A stretch of DNA of 64,000 nt from positions 18,012 to 82,011 of the forward strand of contig JAYTXU010000063.1 of the NCBI GenBank assembly GCA_043742785.1. The letters are read 5' to 3'. The notes under the pieces were generated by a model. The model ran no database searches. It saw nothing but the letters and a program-made list of their open reading frames with translations, and had not been told where the DNA came from. The first letter of the stretch is position 1; every line of letters begins with the position of its first letter. Below are positions 7,984 through 18,400 of this stretch, one piece after another. The DNA comes from JACQCF01 sp043742785 (GTDB lineage: Bacteria > Omnitrophota > Gorgyraeia > Zapsychrales > Fredricksoniimonadaceae). The translations under genes and the position numbers were made by a program.

Positions 7984-8922
7984 ATGAAGAAGGTAATCTT
8001 TTATTTCTTAGTTTTATTTATCAGTTTTCTTTCACCTTCTTTAGTAAAAGCAGTAGAAGAAGTTAAAACTATGAATGTAGCGAGTACGGCCGAACAATTA
8101 TTCTTTGTTACTGTAAGATTGGAATGCTCGCGTGTTGGTAAAGATGGGGCGATTGTAGGAGATGTTGGTACAGGTTTTATAGTATCTTATAAGTGGCAGA
8201 ATAAAGAAGGACTCTTTTTAGTTACAAATAAACATGTTTTAAAAGATGTAGAAAAAATTAAATTCTTTTTTATTCAAAGTGATGGAAAAAAGCCGATTTT
8301 AGGAAAGATACAACCTGTTGAAATGAATAATGTGAGATCTTTATGGTATGGACATCCTAACGACAAAGTAGACGTTGGAATAATCCCAATAAGTGAACTT
8401 CTCGATCAGGCTCAAAAAAAGAATTTGCAGTTATTTATCAGGTCTTTTAATAAAGATTTTTTACCAACGCCACAGCAAGCAGAAGATTTAGATGCGGTTG
8501 AGGAGATTATGTTTGTAGGTTATCCAAGTGCAATTTACGATAAAGTGAATTATTTGCCAATACTTAGACGGGGGATTACTGCTACACCTCTGAATGTAGA
8601 TTATGAAGGTTTGCCACAATTCTTAATTGATGCAACAGTATTTCCTGGTTCAAGTGGGAGCCCTGTCTTTTTGATGAACCGTGGTAGCTATTCTACTAAA
8701 GAAGGTGGTTTGGTTTCTGGTTCTCGCTTCTTTTTACTGGGATTAATTTCAGAGGTTTATGTGTTTAATCAAACTAATGTAGGGGGATTTACTGATATAC
8801 CTTCAACTATCAAACCAGTTGTTGGAACATCTCAAATGATGGGACTCGGTAAAGTAATAAAATCATCAGCTATTTTTGAAACGATAGAAACTTTCTTAAG
8901 GTTAAATGGTGAAATAAAATAA
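7984..8922 (+). CDS. Exported trypsin-like serine protease
   Basis: The 312-residue product starts with a signal peptide of about 23 residues ending VKA. The chymotrypsin-fold triad is readable: His in VTNKHV (residue about 83), Asp in DKVDVGI (about 129) and Ser in FPGSSGSPV (about 224). There is no PDZ domain, which separates it from the DegP group. It resembles stand-alone trypsin-like peptidase proteins. It probably acts in the periplasm; substrates are unknown. AAGGGGAC provides a ribosome-binding site, and a strong terminator follows. Confidence 0.82.
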   Translation: MKKVIFYFLVLFISFLSPSLVKAVEEVKTMNVASTAEQLFFVTVRLECSRVGKDGAIVGDVGTGFIVSYKWQNKEGLFLVTNKHVLKDVEKIKFFFIQSDGKKPILGKIQPVEMNNVRSLWYGHPNDKVDVGIIPISELLDQAQKKNLQLFIRSFNKDFLPTPQQAEDLDAVEEIMFVGYPSAIYDKVNYLPILRRGITATPLNVDYEGLPQFLIDATVFPGSSGSPVFLMNRGSYSTKEGGLVSGSRFFLLGLISEVYVFNQTNVGGFTDIPSTIKPVVGTSQMMGLGKVIKSSAIFETIETFLRLNGEIK

Positions 8923-8939
8923 TTTAGCAGGATTTTTTT

Positions 8940-8974
8940 GCCAGCTAGTGATTTGTTCATTGGCTGGTTTTTTT
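8940..8974 (+). terminator. Rho-independent terminator after protease
   Basis: CCAGCTAG pairs with TTGGCTGG (two G-T wobbles) around a loop of about 11 bases and is followed directly by seven T. Confidence 0.85.
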
Positions 8975-9019
8975 ATCTTATGATTGATTGGTACTGGCAA
9001 ATTGTCCTCTTAAATTAAG

Positions 9020-9076
9020 AAGAAGATTGGTGAAAGTGTCAATATTGAAACTGATATTTTGGCGAAGCATATTTAA
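9020..9076 (+). pseudogene. Remnant of a second ribE (3' end)
   Basis: Eighteen codons and a TAA read KKIGESVNIETDILAKHI. They match the C-terminus of intact RibE (KKAGDSVNIETDILAKYI) with three or four changes. Most nucleotide differences are synonymous third positions. The fragment therefore derives from a working, diverged ribE and not from a recently decayed local copy. Nothing upstream resembles the rest of ribE. Confidence 0.8.
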
Positions 9077-9099
9077 AATAATTAAAAGTTAGAAACGTT

Positions 9100-9246
9100 A
9101 TGTCTAAACCACAATAACTCATTAAATGGAATTATTTAGGTTCGAACAATGAAAAAGTCACCGAAATGACTATTCCCTCCCGCAAATTCTCCGAATTTAT
9201 AAAGGTCGTCAATGGCGGCAGTGAAGCCTACCGCGGTTTATTTTAG
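9100..9246 (+). pseudogene. Broken copy of the 73-residue gene
   Basis: It begins MSKPQ, then has TAA where the intact gene has CAA (codon 6). It continues LIKWNYLG, lacks about 25 codons in phase, then reads KVTEMTIPSRKFSEFIKVVNGG...YRGLF and stops. Twelve or so codons differ synonymously from the intact gene. It lies 23 bases after the ribE remnant, which suggests that an ancestral ribE-orf73 order was rearranged here. Confidence 0.85.
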
Positions 9247-9303
9247 ATTTTCTTTCGTACTATATTTATAACCTATTGGTAAATATTAATTTACAGCACA
9301 TGA

Positions 9304-9315
9304 GAAAGCGCTTTC
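9304..9315. promoter_or_regulatory. Perfect palindrome, LacI/CcpA-type operator
   Basis: GAAAGCGCTTTC is a perfect 12-base palindrome with the central CG pair typical of LacI-family operators, and nearly the cre core recognised by CcpA. It lies about 110 bases upstream of the giant gene and just before its likely promoter. The regulator is not in the window. Confidence 0.5.
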
Positions 9316-9341
9316 CAAAAATTCCTAAAATGCCCTTGTTT

Positions 9342-9370
9342 TTGAGTATATATAGTACATACTTTAAATA
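9342..9370 (+). promoter_or_regulatory. Candidate promoter of giant gene
   Basis: TTGAGT and TAAATA are 17 bases apart. TTGTTT (9336) with CATACT (9358) at 16 bases is an alternative. The block AGTATATATAGTACATA inside resembles the protease-gene promoter region. Between 8975 and 9423 I otherwise see only the two pseudogene fragments and the palindrome. Confidence 0.3.
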
Positions 9371-9423
9371 ACAAGAAGATTTATGGTATTAAGTAGTTAA
9401 CCCCAGTAAAGAAAGACTACTGT

Positions 9424-12400
9424 ATGACAAGAGGGAAGATATATAAAAAATCTATCGTTTGGTTAGTCTTAGTTGCATTCTTATTAAATACATTAATAGG
9501 AGCGCAGCCTGTACAAGCTGATGTTCCTTTCCTGCCTGCCCCTGGTCAATTAGTTCCATTAACAGCATCATTTTCTTCACCCATGATTTGTGGCCTTAAA
9601 TTCTTTAAGGACAATCCTTTTAAATTTAATTTTGTCATGACTCAAGGAGATCAAGCCTCTGGTGAAAACTCTTTTAATAGAAAAGTTTTCTTGAAAGAAG
9701 AAGCCAGTAGGCTTGTTAAATATTTCTTAGCTTCTTTAGCAATTCCTGAGAAAGACATGTGGGTTAACTTATCACCCTATGATTCTAATCGTATTATTCC
9801 ACAAGAATTTGGAATTACGGAAATGGGAAAAGATATGTTAGCTCAAGATTATTTATTAAAGCAGGTAGCTTCTTCTGTGATGTATCCGGAAGGAAGTGTG
9901 GGCAAGGAATTTTGGAGCAAGATTTACAGGGAAGCTTATAAACGTTTTGGAACAACTAATATTCCCGTTGCCGCCTTTAACAAGGTTTGGATTATTCCGG
10001 GTCAAGCAACTGTCTATGAGGATGCTATTGATAATACAGCGGTGATCACAGAGAGTAAGCTTAAGGTCATGCTTGAAGAAGACTATCTGGCGCTTAGTAA
10101 ATCAACCATTAAGGATCATATAGAAAAAAGCTCAGATGCTAATAGACAATTATCTAATGAATTAATTCGTGAGATAATTCTTCCTTTGATTGAGAAAGAG
10201 GTTAATGAGGGGAAGAATTTTGCAACATTGAGGCAAGTTTATAACTCGTTAATTTTGGCATTTTGGTTTAAAAATAAATTAAAGGAAGGGTTATTAGCAA
10301 AAGGATATTTTGGTCAGAAGAAAGTCAATGGCGTTGATGTAAATGATAAGAATATTGACCAGGAGATCTATAAGCAGTATTTAAAATCTTATAAAAAAGG
10401 CGTTTATAACTATATCAAAGAGGAATTAACTCCTACCAATGAAGTGGTCCCAAGAAAATATTTTTCTGGAGGGGTTATCTTTGGAGATTATATCGAAAAA
10501 AGTTTTGCAATGATTTCTGGAAAAGAAGCTGCAAAGGCTGCTAGTGCCGTCTTACAGAATGGGGTTGTTACCTTTGAGGCGGGGGTTGAAGCAATTGTAG
10601 GAGATAAAACTAGATTAGAGTCATCAACTATTGGAGGGTTAAGAGAAAGTGGGCTAGTTCAAGATGGCGATACTGTTATAAGAATTAAACTTAATGGAGT
10701 ACAGAAATATAACGAAAAAGTAAGAAAATCTCTGATAGAAAGAATTATCGTTCTTAAGAAGGTATTTGGTTTGTATGTTAGACCATTTAAAAGAATACTG
10801 CCTGCAATCACAGTGGGAGTTTTTCTTTTGGCGGCTGCTAATTCAGCTTCTGCTAAGGGCTCTGAAGATTTAATGCAGCACGGTTCTAAGAAAGCAGAAA
10901 TCAAACAGGTGGTCGCAAGCTCTATCGATATTCAAATACAAAAGCTTAGTGAGAAAATAGGTGCTGATCAAAATGCAGTGGACAATATGAGTGCTAAAGG
11001 CGGAACCTTAATGATGAATTTTGATAAGGTCCAAAAGCTCAAAGCACAAATCAAGATAGAAAAAGAACAATTGAAAGAGATTCAGGGAGCAAAGCCTAAG
11101 GGTTCTGTTGCTCCTCAAGAGATTTTACCAGTAAAAAATGTGCAGCCAGTTTCAGTAGATACTCATATGGGGTCTGTATCCATAGCTACCCCAAGCTCTG
11201 TAGATGTTCCTGGCTCGGTAGTTCCAACAGTAGTGGTTCCTGTGGATCATGATTCCAATTTAAATGTTCAACCTCAAAGAACTGCGCCAACAACTACAGT
11301 TGCAACGATTACACCGACTTCCACAGGCGATACTCCTGGACTTATTAAAGCACCTGGTAATCAAATTCAGCCCAAGGTTCTTTCAGGGGATGCTCTTGAT
11401 CACAATAATCTTTTACCTGATCAGGGAGCGGCACCTACTATTGATACTCAGCACGGCGCAGCCGCAGGGCCTGGAGCGCCGCCACCGGATCAACTAGATC
11501 AAGGGCTTAATTTAAATACTCAAGTTTCAGGAGCGCCGCCAGCAGCTGTTCAAGTCGCAACAGTTACATCGGGGATTTCAACAGGGAGTACTAATATGTA
11601 TTCATCCCAATTGGATGAAGAAGCAGCGGTTAAGCAAGCTAATCTTTTAGAAGAACAAGTATTGTTAAGCCAGCTTCAGAAATCTTCTGCAGATCAGGAT
11701 GCTTTAAAGTTAAAAATAGCTGAAGATATGCAGTTGATTCAAAATTATCATCTAGCACTTCCTAATTACAAACCAGTTCCTTTGCCATACCAAAAAGCGG
11801 GGATGACGCCGCCCATTGCTTCCTTTACTCCGGATAATGTCAGCATTGCCTTGCTGGATTATAAGATTAATCAGACATTAAGAACAATCAAGAAGCCTAT
11901 TAAGAATAATCCCTTTGCTCATGGTGCTTTATCGATGAATAATAATGCGCCTTTTGCAAGCGTGCCGGTTGTATCGGTTGGGGTTGGAACAAGTTTTAGC
12001 ATTGTCCCTGATGTGCCTTTTGCTGGTTTGATTAATTTGACCCAAATAGTTGGAGGGCTTCCTCAACTTGGTCAGCAAGGCGTTATGAGTCAGGTGTTGG
12101 GGCCTGCAGTGGCTGTTGATATTCTAGCTAATTTAAGAAATTATGTGGTAATGCATCCGACCAAGGGACAGGATGTTCGTTATGATGCACGTATGACTCC
12201 ATTTAAAGGGGTTGTTGAATCACTAACAGTGCATGTGACTCCAGCTGTTTCTTTTGACCAAGAAGGGCATCGAGTTGAAAAGAATCTTTATCGTGTAGGG
12301 ATTGTTAAAACCTTAGGTGCCGTAGCAGGAAAGGTGGATTCCCTTTTAGGAGATAAAGGACTCTTTGGGCATAGCAGCGATCACTTTATTTTCCAAAATC

Positions 12401-15400
12401 TTGGTTACCAGATAAAGGTGGATGATTATCACCAGGCGTTTACCTATCAGGCGGCTGTTAATCAGGATACCAATACAAGCTATATCAATGCCTACAATAT
12501 CGAAGATTCAACGACCCGCTACAGAGAAAATACTCATCACGGTTGGGATCTTGTTGATTCGTCTACTCCGTTAGATTCTCACTTGGATTATTATAGCGCC
12601 ACTGTTCATGGTTTTATTCTACATGCCGATTCAACAACTGGAACAATGACAGGCCAGGGAGATGTTTTTACCTCTTCAACCTTTATTACCGATGCTTTTG
12701 CTAAGCAAATAGCCCAGCAAGACGGGCAGACTATTGTCGGAAGATCTTATCTGAGTACTAATTCAGTTTTAGTAGAACCTATTTCTTCTTTGAAGGATCT
12801 TAATTTAGAAAAACAGTTATCAAAGGGTGTGGATAAGAATGGTCATCTTATTTGGGGAGTATTAAGAAATCATTTGGGACATATTGTTAAATTAATTATT
12901 GATCCGCGTGAACTTAACGATACAAGTTCTTTGACTGATGATAGCGGGAACTCAGTTAGATTTATTCCTGGCAAAGCTTATAAAGCCTCTTCAACCACGG
13001 GAGAGATTGGTAGTACTATTCGGGATTATACCATTGATGAGTTTAGGATTGTTGGTGAAGTTAAAGGGATGTTCAAGAAAAATACGGTTGCAGATAAATA
13101 CGGCCATTATGATCTATCTGAAAGACCGCAATTACCAGAATTACCTTCAGAGCTGAAATCTTTAGTTTCTGGAAACGGCTTGATTTTAGAATCCTCTGTG
13201 TCATTAAAAGCCATTTATCAGACAGCAAGGAATTATTATGGGGTTGTGTATTTTGCAGATGGAAGAGTGCCCGCTGTCCTTACAGGTTTAAAGAATGTTA
13301 AAACGATTGGATCCCTGGATGAAAAAAACGGGGTGACCCGATTGCCTAACGGATTATATACTCTTTCAAGATTTAAAAAGAATTTGGATGGCAATGCCCT
13401 TGTTCTTTTAGATGGTAAGAAGCAGGTTATAGCCGTTGTGGATGCATCTGATAAATTAAAACAGGAACGCATTAAAAATCTTCATGGAGAAAATAAACGT
13501 ATTGATGATCACAAGGTTACTTTAACAACTTTAAAGGATGGAGGGATTGAAGCAGAAGACCACAGAGTGCTTGATCCTGAGAGCGGCAAGCCTCAGTTTA
13601 CAATTTTTACGAAAGGCAATACGTTTACACCAGAGCAGACAGCATTTAATGCAGCAAACCCTCAACAGATTCATTTAGAAAGAGAATTAGCGGATTTGGC
13701 TATTAAAGGCCAGGCCATCACCATTCCTGTTGAAGGATCTAATAGACAAAGATGGATTATTCTAGAAAAAGCACCTACTTCTCAATTAAAAAGATTAGAA
13801 CAATCAAGTCAACAGGTGGCACCTGTTCGAAATATAAAGGTAGAAACCTTAACAGGGCCGGATGGAAAGGTTTTTCATGGGGTGACCATTGATACGGAAA
13901 TGTTTGGTGCTGATGATATTCAAAAGTTAAACAGTCTTGGCGCGACTGCCGTTCGTACTTATTATCCAATTTCTAAAAAACTTGCTGTTCTGCTTGCCAC
14001 TCAAACTCAAGTCAAAACGATTATTGTAGGCATTCCCTTAAATTCAAAAGCTTATAATCCGGAGAATTTGTCCAATTTTTGGGGAGATACTGTGGGGGAT
14101 CCAGATGAAAGAGTTTCTTTAGAAAATAGCAGCAAGTATATATCCTATCTTAAGCAGCTGGCAGCTACTCTTGATGGCAATGCAAAAATTGTTGTTGATT
14201 TAGGTAATGAACTGAATTTACATCCGGATTGGATTGGAGTTACGAATAATGGGTCAGACCTAGGCAGATTTTTTAGAAAGGTAGACAAGCATGCTACGGA
14301 TATAAAAGCAGTATTAGGAGATAGTGTTACAACGTCCTTCACCTTGGGAGATAATCCAATAGATTTTGTAACAGCATTGACAAATGCACCTAATGTTCAA
14401 TATTGGGGGGTTAACTCTTATCGGGGTATAGATGGTTTAGAAAATGATTGGATGAAGGCGACTAAAGAAGCAGGTGTTTTTAGGCCATTCTATGTGGCTG
14501 AAACAGGAAATAATTCTAATGCAGGAGAAGCAGTGCAGGCGGAAGCAGATGTTCACGCTTGGAAAACAGCGGAAGGCAAGATGGGTGTCAGTGTTCTATT
14601 AATGACTCTTCAAGATAATCCTAAAAAGATGGCCAATAATAAACAGGAAAACTTTGGTTTGTATGACCAATATGGGAAGCCAAAAGCAGGTGTCAGAAAG
14701 ATTACCGAAGCTTGGGGAGAAGCAGCGACTTCGACTACAGCACCAATTTTGTTCGATGATACTCTAACCGGGGTTAATGAACACTATGCCCTTGTGCGTC
14801 TTCGTTCAAATCATCCTGCCGGAACTACTGCAGAAGAGGTTGTTAAACAATTAAAAACTGAACGCGTTCGCGTTAGTGATCTAGATCGATTAGCTCCAGC
14901 TCTTGGAAAATTAGGCGTTGAAATATTGAAGATTGATTCTCAAGGCAATACAGTTGGACGATATGTCAAGATGTTTGGGGATGGTTATCAGTTGTGGGAA
15001 AATGTTTCAATTGAAGCCAATATGAATAAATATTTTCAGATTAATCGCAATGATGGGAAAGGTTCTGAATATGTTTCATTAGATGATTTAAAGTCTCCTT
15101 CAACTCAGGAAGCTATTCGTCAGGTTGCTGACGAAGTTACCATGATGGATATGAATCAGCATGTGATGGCACGGGTATTTTTAAATAAAAATTTTAATGG
15201 CAGCCGTATTGAAGTCTTACAGGACAATCATACATCTTCCATTTTTGAATTGGCTTCATTTAGTCCAACAGATTTATCTGGTCCTGTTGCTAAAACAGTT
15301 TCTATTAATCCTAAAGATTCCAAGGATGGCTTCTTGCATGTCATCACCACTGATTTACGCCAAGTTAATCAAGGCGTGCAGGTGGAAGATGTTTACAAGC

Positions 15401-18400
15401 CGGTTACCGGGGGGAAACCAGTTTTGCTTTACAGTGACCGATTCTTACAAAACAATCGCATTTATTTTAAAGATGGCCATGAGTATTATTCCGTTTTAAT
15501 TGATGCTTCCCATAAGGATGGGCAAACCGTGACGATTGACGGACAGACGACAGAGAATGTGACAGGAATCTTTGATTTTAATAAGGACTCCAATAGCGGG
15601 TATCACGTCAATCTTCGTAATCTGGATAAGAATGGCGGTTTTGCTCCTATTCGTTTTACAAAATTCAAGGATGGACAGATTAATGTTGATCAAACAGGAT
15701 TTGTTAAGATTCGACAAGGAATGGATCGCAAAGCTATTTTAGATAATGTTGTTAGATCGTCTGTTCTTAATATGACAGACGTATACAGATATAGACCAGA
15801 TGGACAAATTGATACAAGAGAAGTTAGTTTTTTAAATAATGGACAATGGCAATTAAATTGGACTTTAAAAGGAGCTGATATTGCTGTTCAACCTGTCCTG
15901 GTTAGTCAATTATCTAGCAATCAAGTGATTGCAGAGGCTTTTGCTAAATATAAGATTGATAAAGATACCATCTTAATTGAAACCATCAAAACAGATACCG
16001 ATGGTGTTGTCAGTAAGGATTATCGTATCTTAGGAGATATCTTAGAGAAGAAAATCATTTCTGTGATCGAGCAGGGTGGGGGAGTCATCAAGACTATTGT
16101 GGGGTTAAATTTTGACAACACCACAGGCGAGCAGATACTGTCCTATACCTTAAGTTCTGATGGGCAGGTTCAATCTTTAAGTAGAACGGTTCCCAATGAA
16201 TTATCCTATCAGCAGCTTCTTCCTCAAGGAGTCGAGACAACCTATGCACAGTTTATGGAGAAACATTTAAATGTTCAGGGAGCTAATTATTGGAATGAGT
16301 TGGAACAAAGAGGTGTCTCAAGAAGTTTTGTACCAGTGGTGGTTGAAGAAATTCCTTTTCTGGTTCAAACAGATAAACCTGGTGCTAATAGTTTTAAATC
16401 TATTGAACCCAAGATACGTCCTCTCGTTGAAGCTTATACAAAGGCCAGTGCTCAAGACCGTCCTGCTCTATTAAAACAAATTTCAGATACCGTTCGCCAG
16501 TATCATCAAGAGAGTAATACTGCGCATTATACGCAAGAGCAAGGGCAGCCGACCTATCATTATTTATCACCTCCTAATGATAGTCGAGGACGTGATTATA
16601 TTACCAAGACAAGCGATGGGGATATTTCGCTCAATATTTGGCCACTTGAAGGTAAGGGAAATTTTCCAGCTAATATTTTGCCGGCTAGTATTGTTGTTAA
16701 TCAGTCGACTGGCGAATTGCAGAGAACAATGGTTTTTGATCATCATGAAAAGCTACAGTTTCAGAATTTCCAAAATGAGCCCTATGAACTGGGCGTGAAT
16801 GTTTATAAGGTTTCGGATGATTTAAGTTTAAAGGAGGCTACATTTACGAGTTTAGGAGATCCCATTTCTAAAACCACTCTTTATCAGCGTAATCGTGTTG
16901 CTAATGGAATATTTGGTGTACAGACAAGAGGGGAAGAAACAATTGCTTTTGATCCGTTATTCCCGTACTCGCTTCCTTTGGCTGGGACCTTAGATGAAGA
17001 TGGTCGTTTGACTAAGGCAACTTTGCATTTGGAATTTAGTGTTGAGAATGGGCATCAGAAAATTGTGGAAACATCCTTGGTCAATGAGCCAACAGCTCCA
17101 GGGGATTTTAGAGTTAAAACGCAGACCATTGTGGATGGTAAGCCAATTTCTGGGACTCTGCATGAAGAAGGAACACTTTTGGGTTATAGGAAAAGCATGG
17201 AGGCTAATTGGAAAGTATTTGCCGTTTATCCTGCTTTAATCTTAGGGTTAATTATCAGCGGAGATTTACTTAAGAAAATTAGGTTTAATAGAATTAAAAA
17301 GGCATTGGCTGAGGAGGCTACTAATGCAGCCTTAGAAGAAACATCAGAGCCTCCTAAAGAAAGAGAAATTGTTTATCCTTCTTGGCAGGAGTATGGATTT
17401 AGTAAAGGTGCTTTGGCCGTTGCTGCTAGAAGATACGAAGGAACAATTGTTCCCATGTTAAAGAAAGAATCAATAGAGGATGTTTTAAAAGAATATTTCC
17501 GTGGTTATCAAATATGGCGTAAACAGGTCATGGGTATTGAAGAGCCATTTATCCCCACTATTGAAGATTTATGGGTGATGTTTTTAAGAGATGCGGATAA
17601 TGATATTTTGAATGCAGATGTGCCAGACGGCCTTAATTATTTGATGCATAAAGCTGTGGAAGCTAGAAAGATTAACCCAGTGGCTGCAGATATAGGGGGT
17701 TTTATAAGAAAGGAATACACGCGCTGGCATAATATTATTGAAATTCAGCAAACAACCTTTCAGGGTTTATCAGGGGGGAAGATGAAAAACGTGGTCCCCT
17801 ATGATTATTATTTTACCGTCGAAGATCTTAATGAAATGTTTCGTACTAGGAAGAATGTTGAATGGTACGATGATTTAGGGTATTCCTTGGATCGTAAAGC
17901 AGATAGAAGAAGCTCTATCTACAATGATTTTATAGCCAGTTTGAGGGAAAAGGTTAAGGCTGCTAAAGCAGGAATTGAAGCCATGGCTGATAGTGTGGGT
18001 GGCAATGTATTTAGAATGAAGAGAAAGGTGGCAGATGTTGCAGAGTATCAGGAGTATGTTCAATTTTTTACTAGAGTTCAAAAAGGTGAGTATACCGTAT
18101 CAGATAATTTTACCTCCACAGAAATATCTGCAGAACAAGCTAATCTTTTAATTAATAACAAACCATTTATTAGAAAAACATTTGCGGAATCAGGATCATG
18201 GGTTGGGAAAATGCCTTTGCCGTTGCGTATGATCAAACCATTAGCCCAGTTTATCCGAAATAGTTATAACCAGTTAACCTATCCAATTATATTAACTTCG
18301 ACCGTGGGAGCTTATGTGGCAGCTTATGACGGCATCATAGGCTGGGGGACTGCTACCCTTGCGGCAGCTATTAGTCTTGTTGTTATTAAAGGAATTTATT

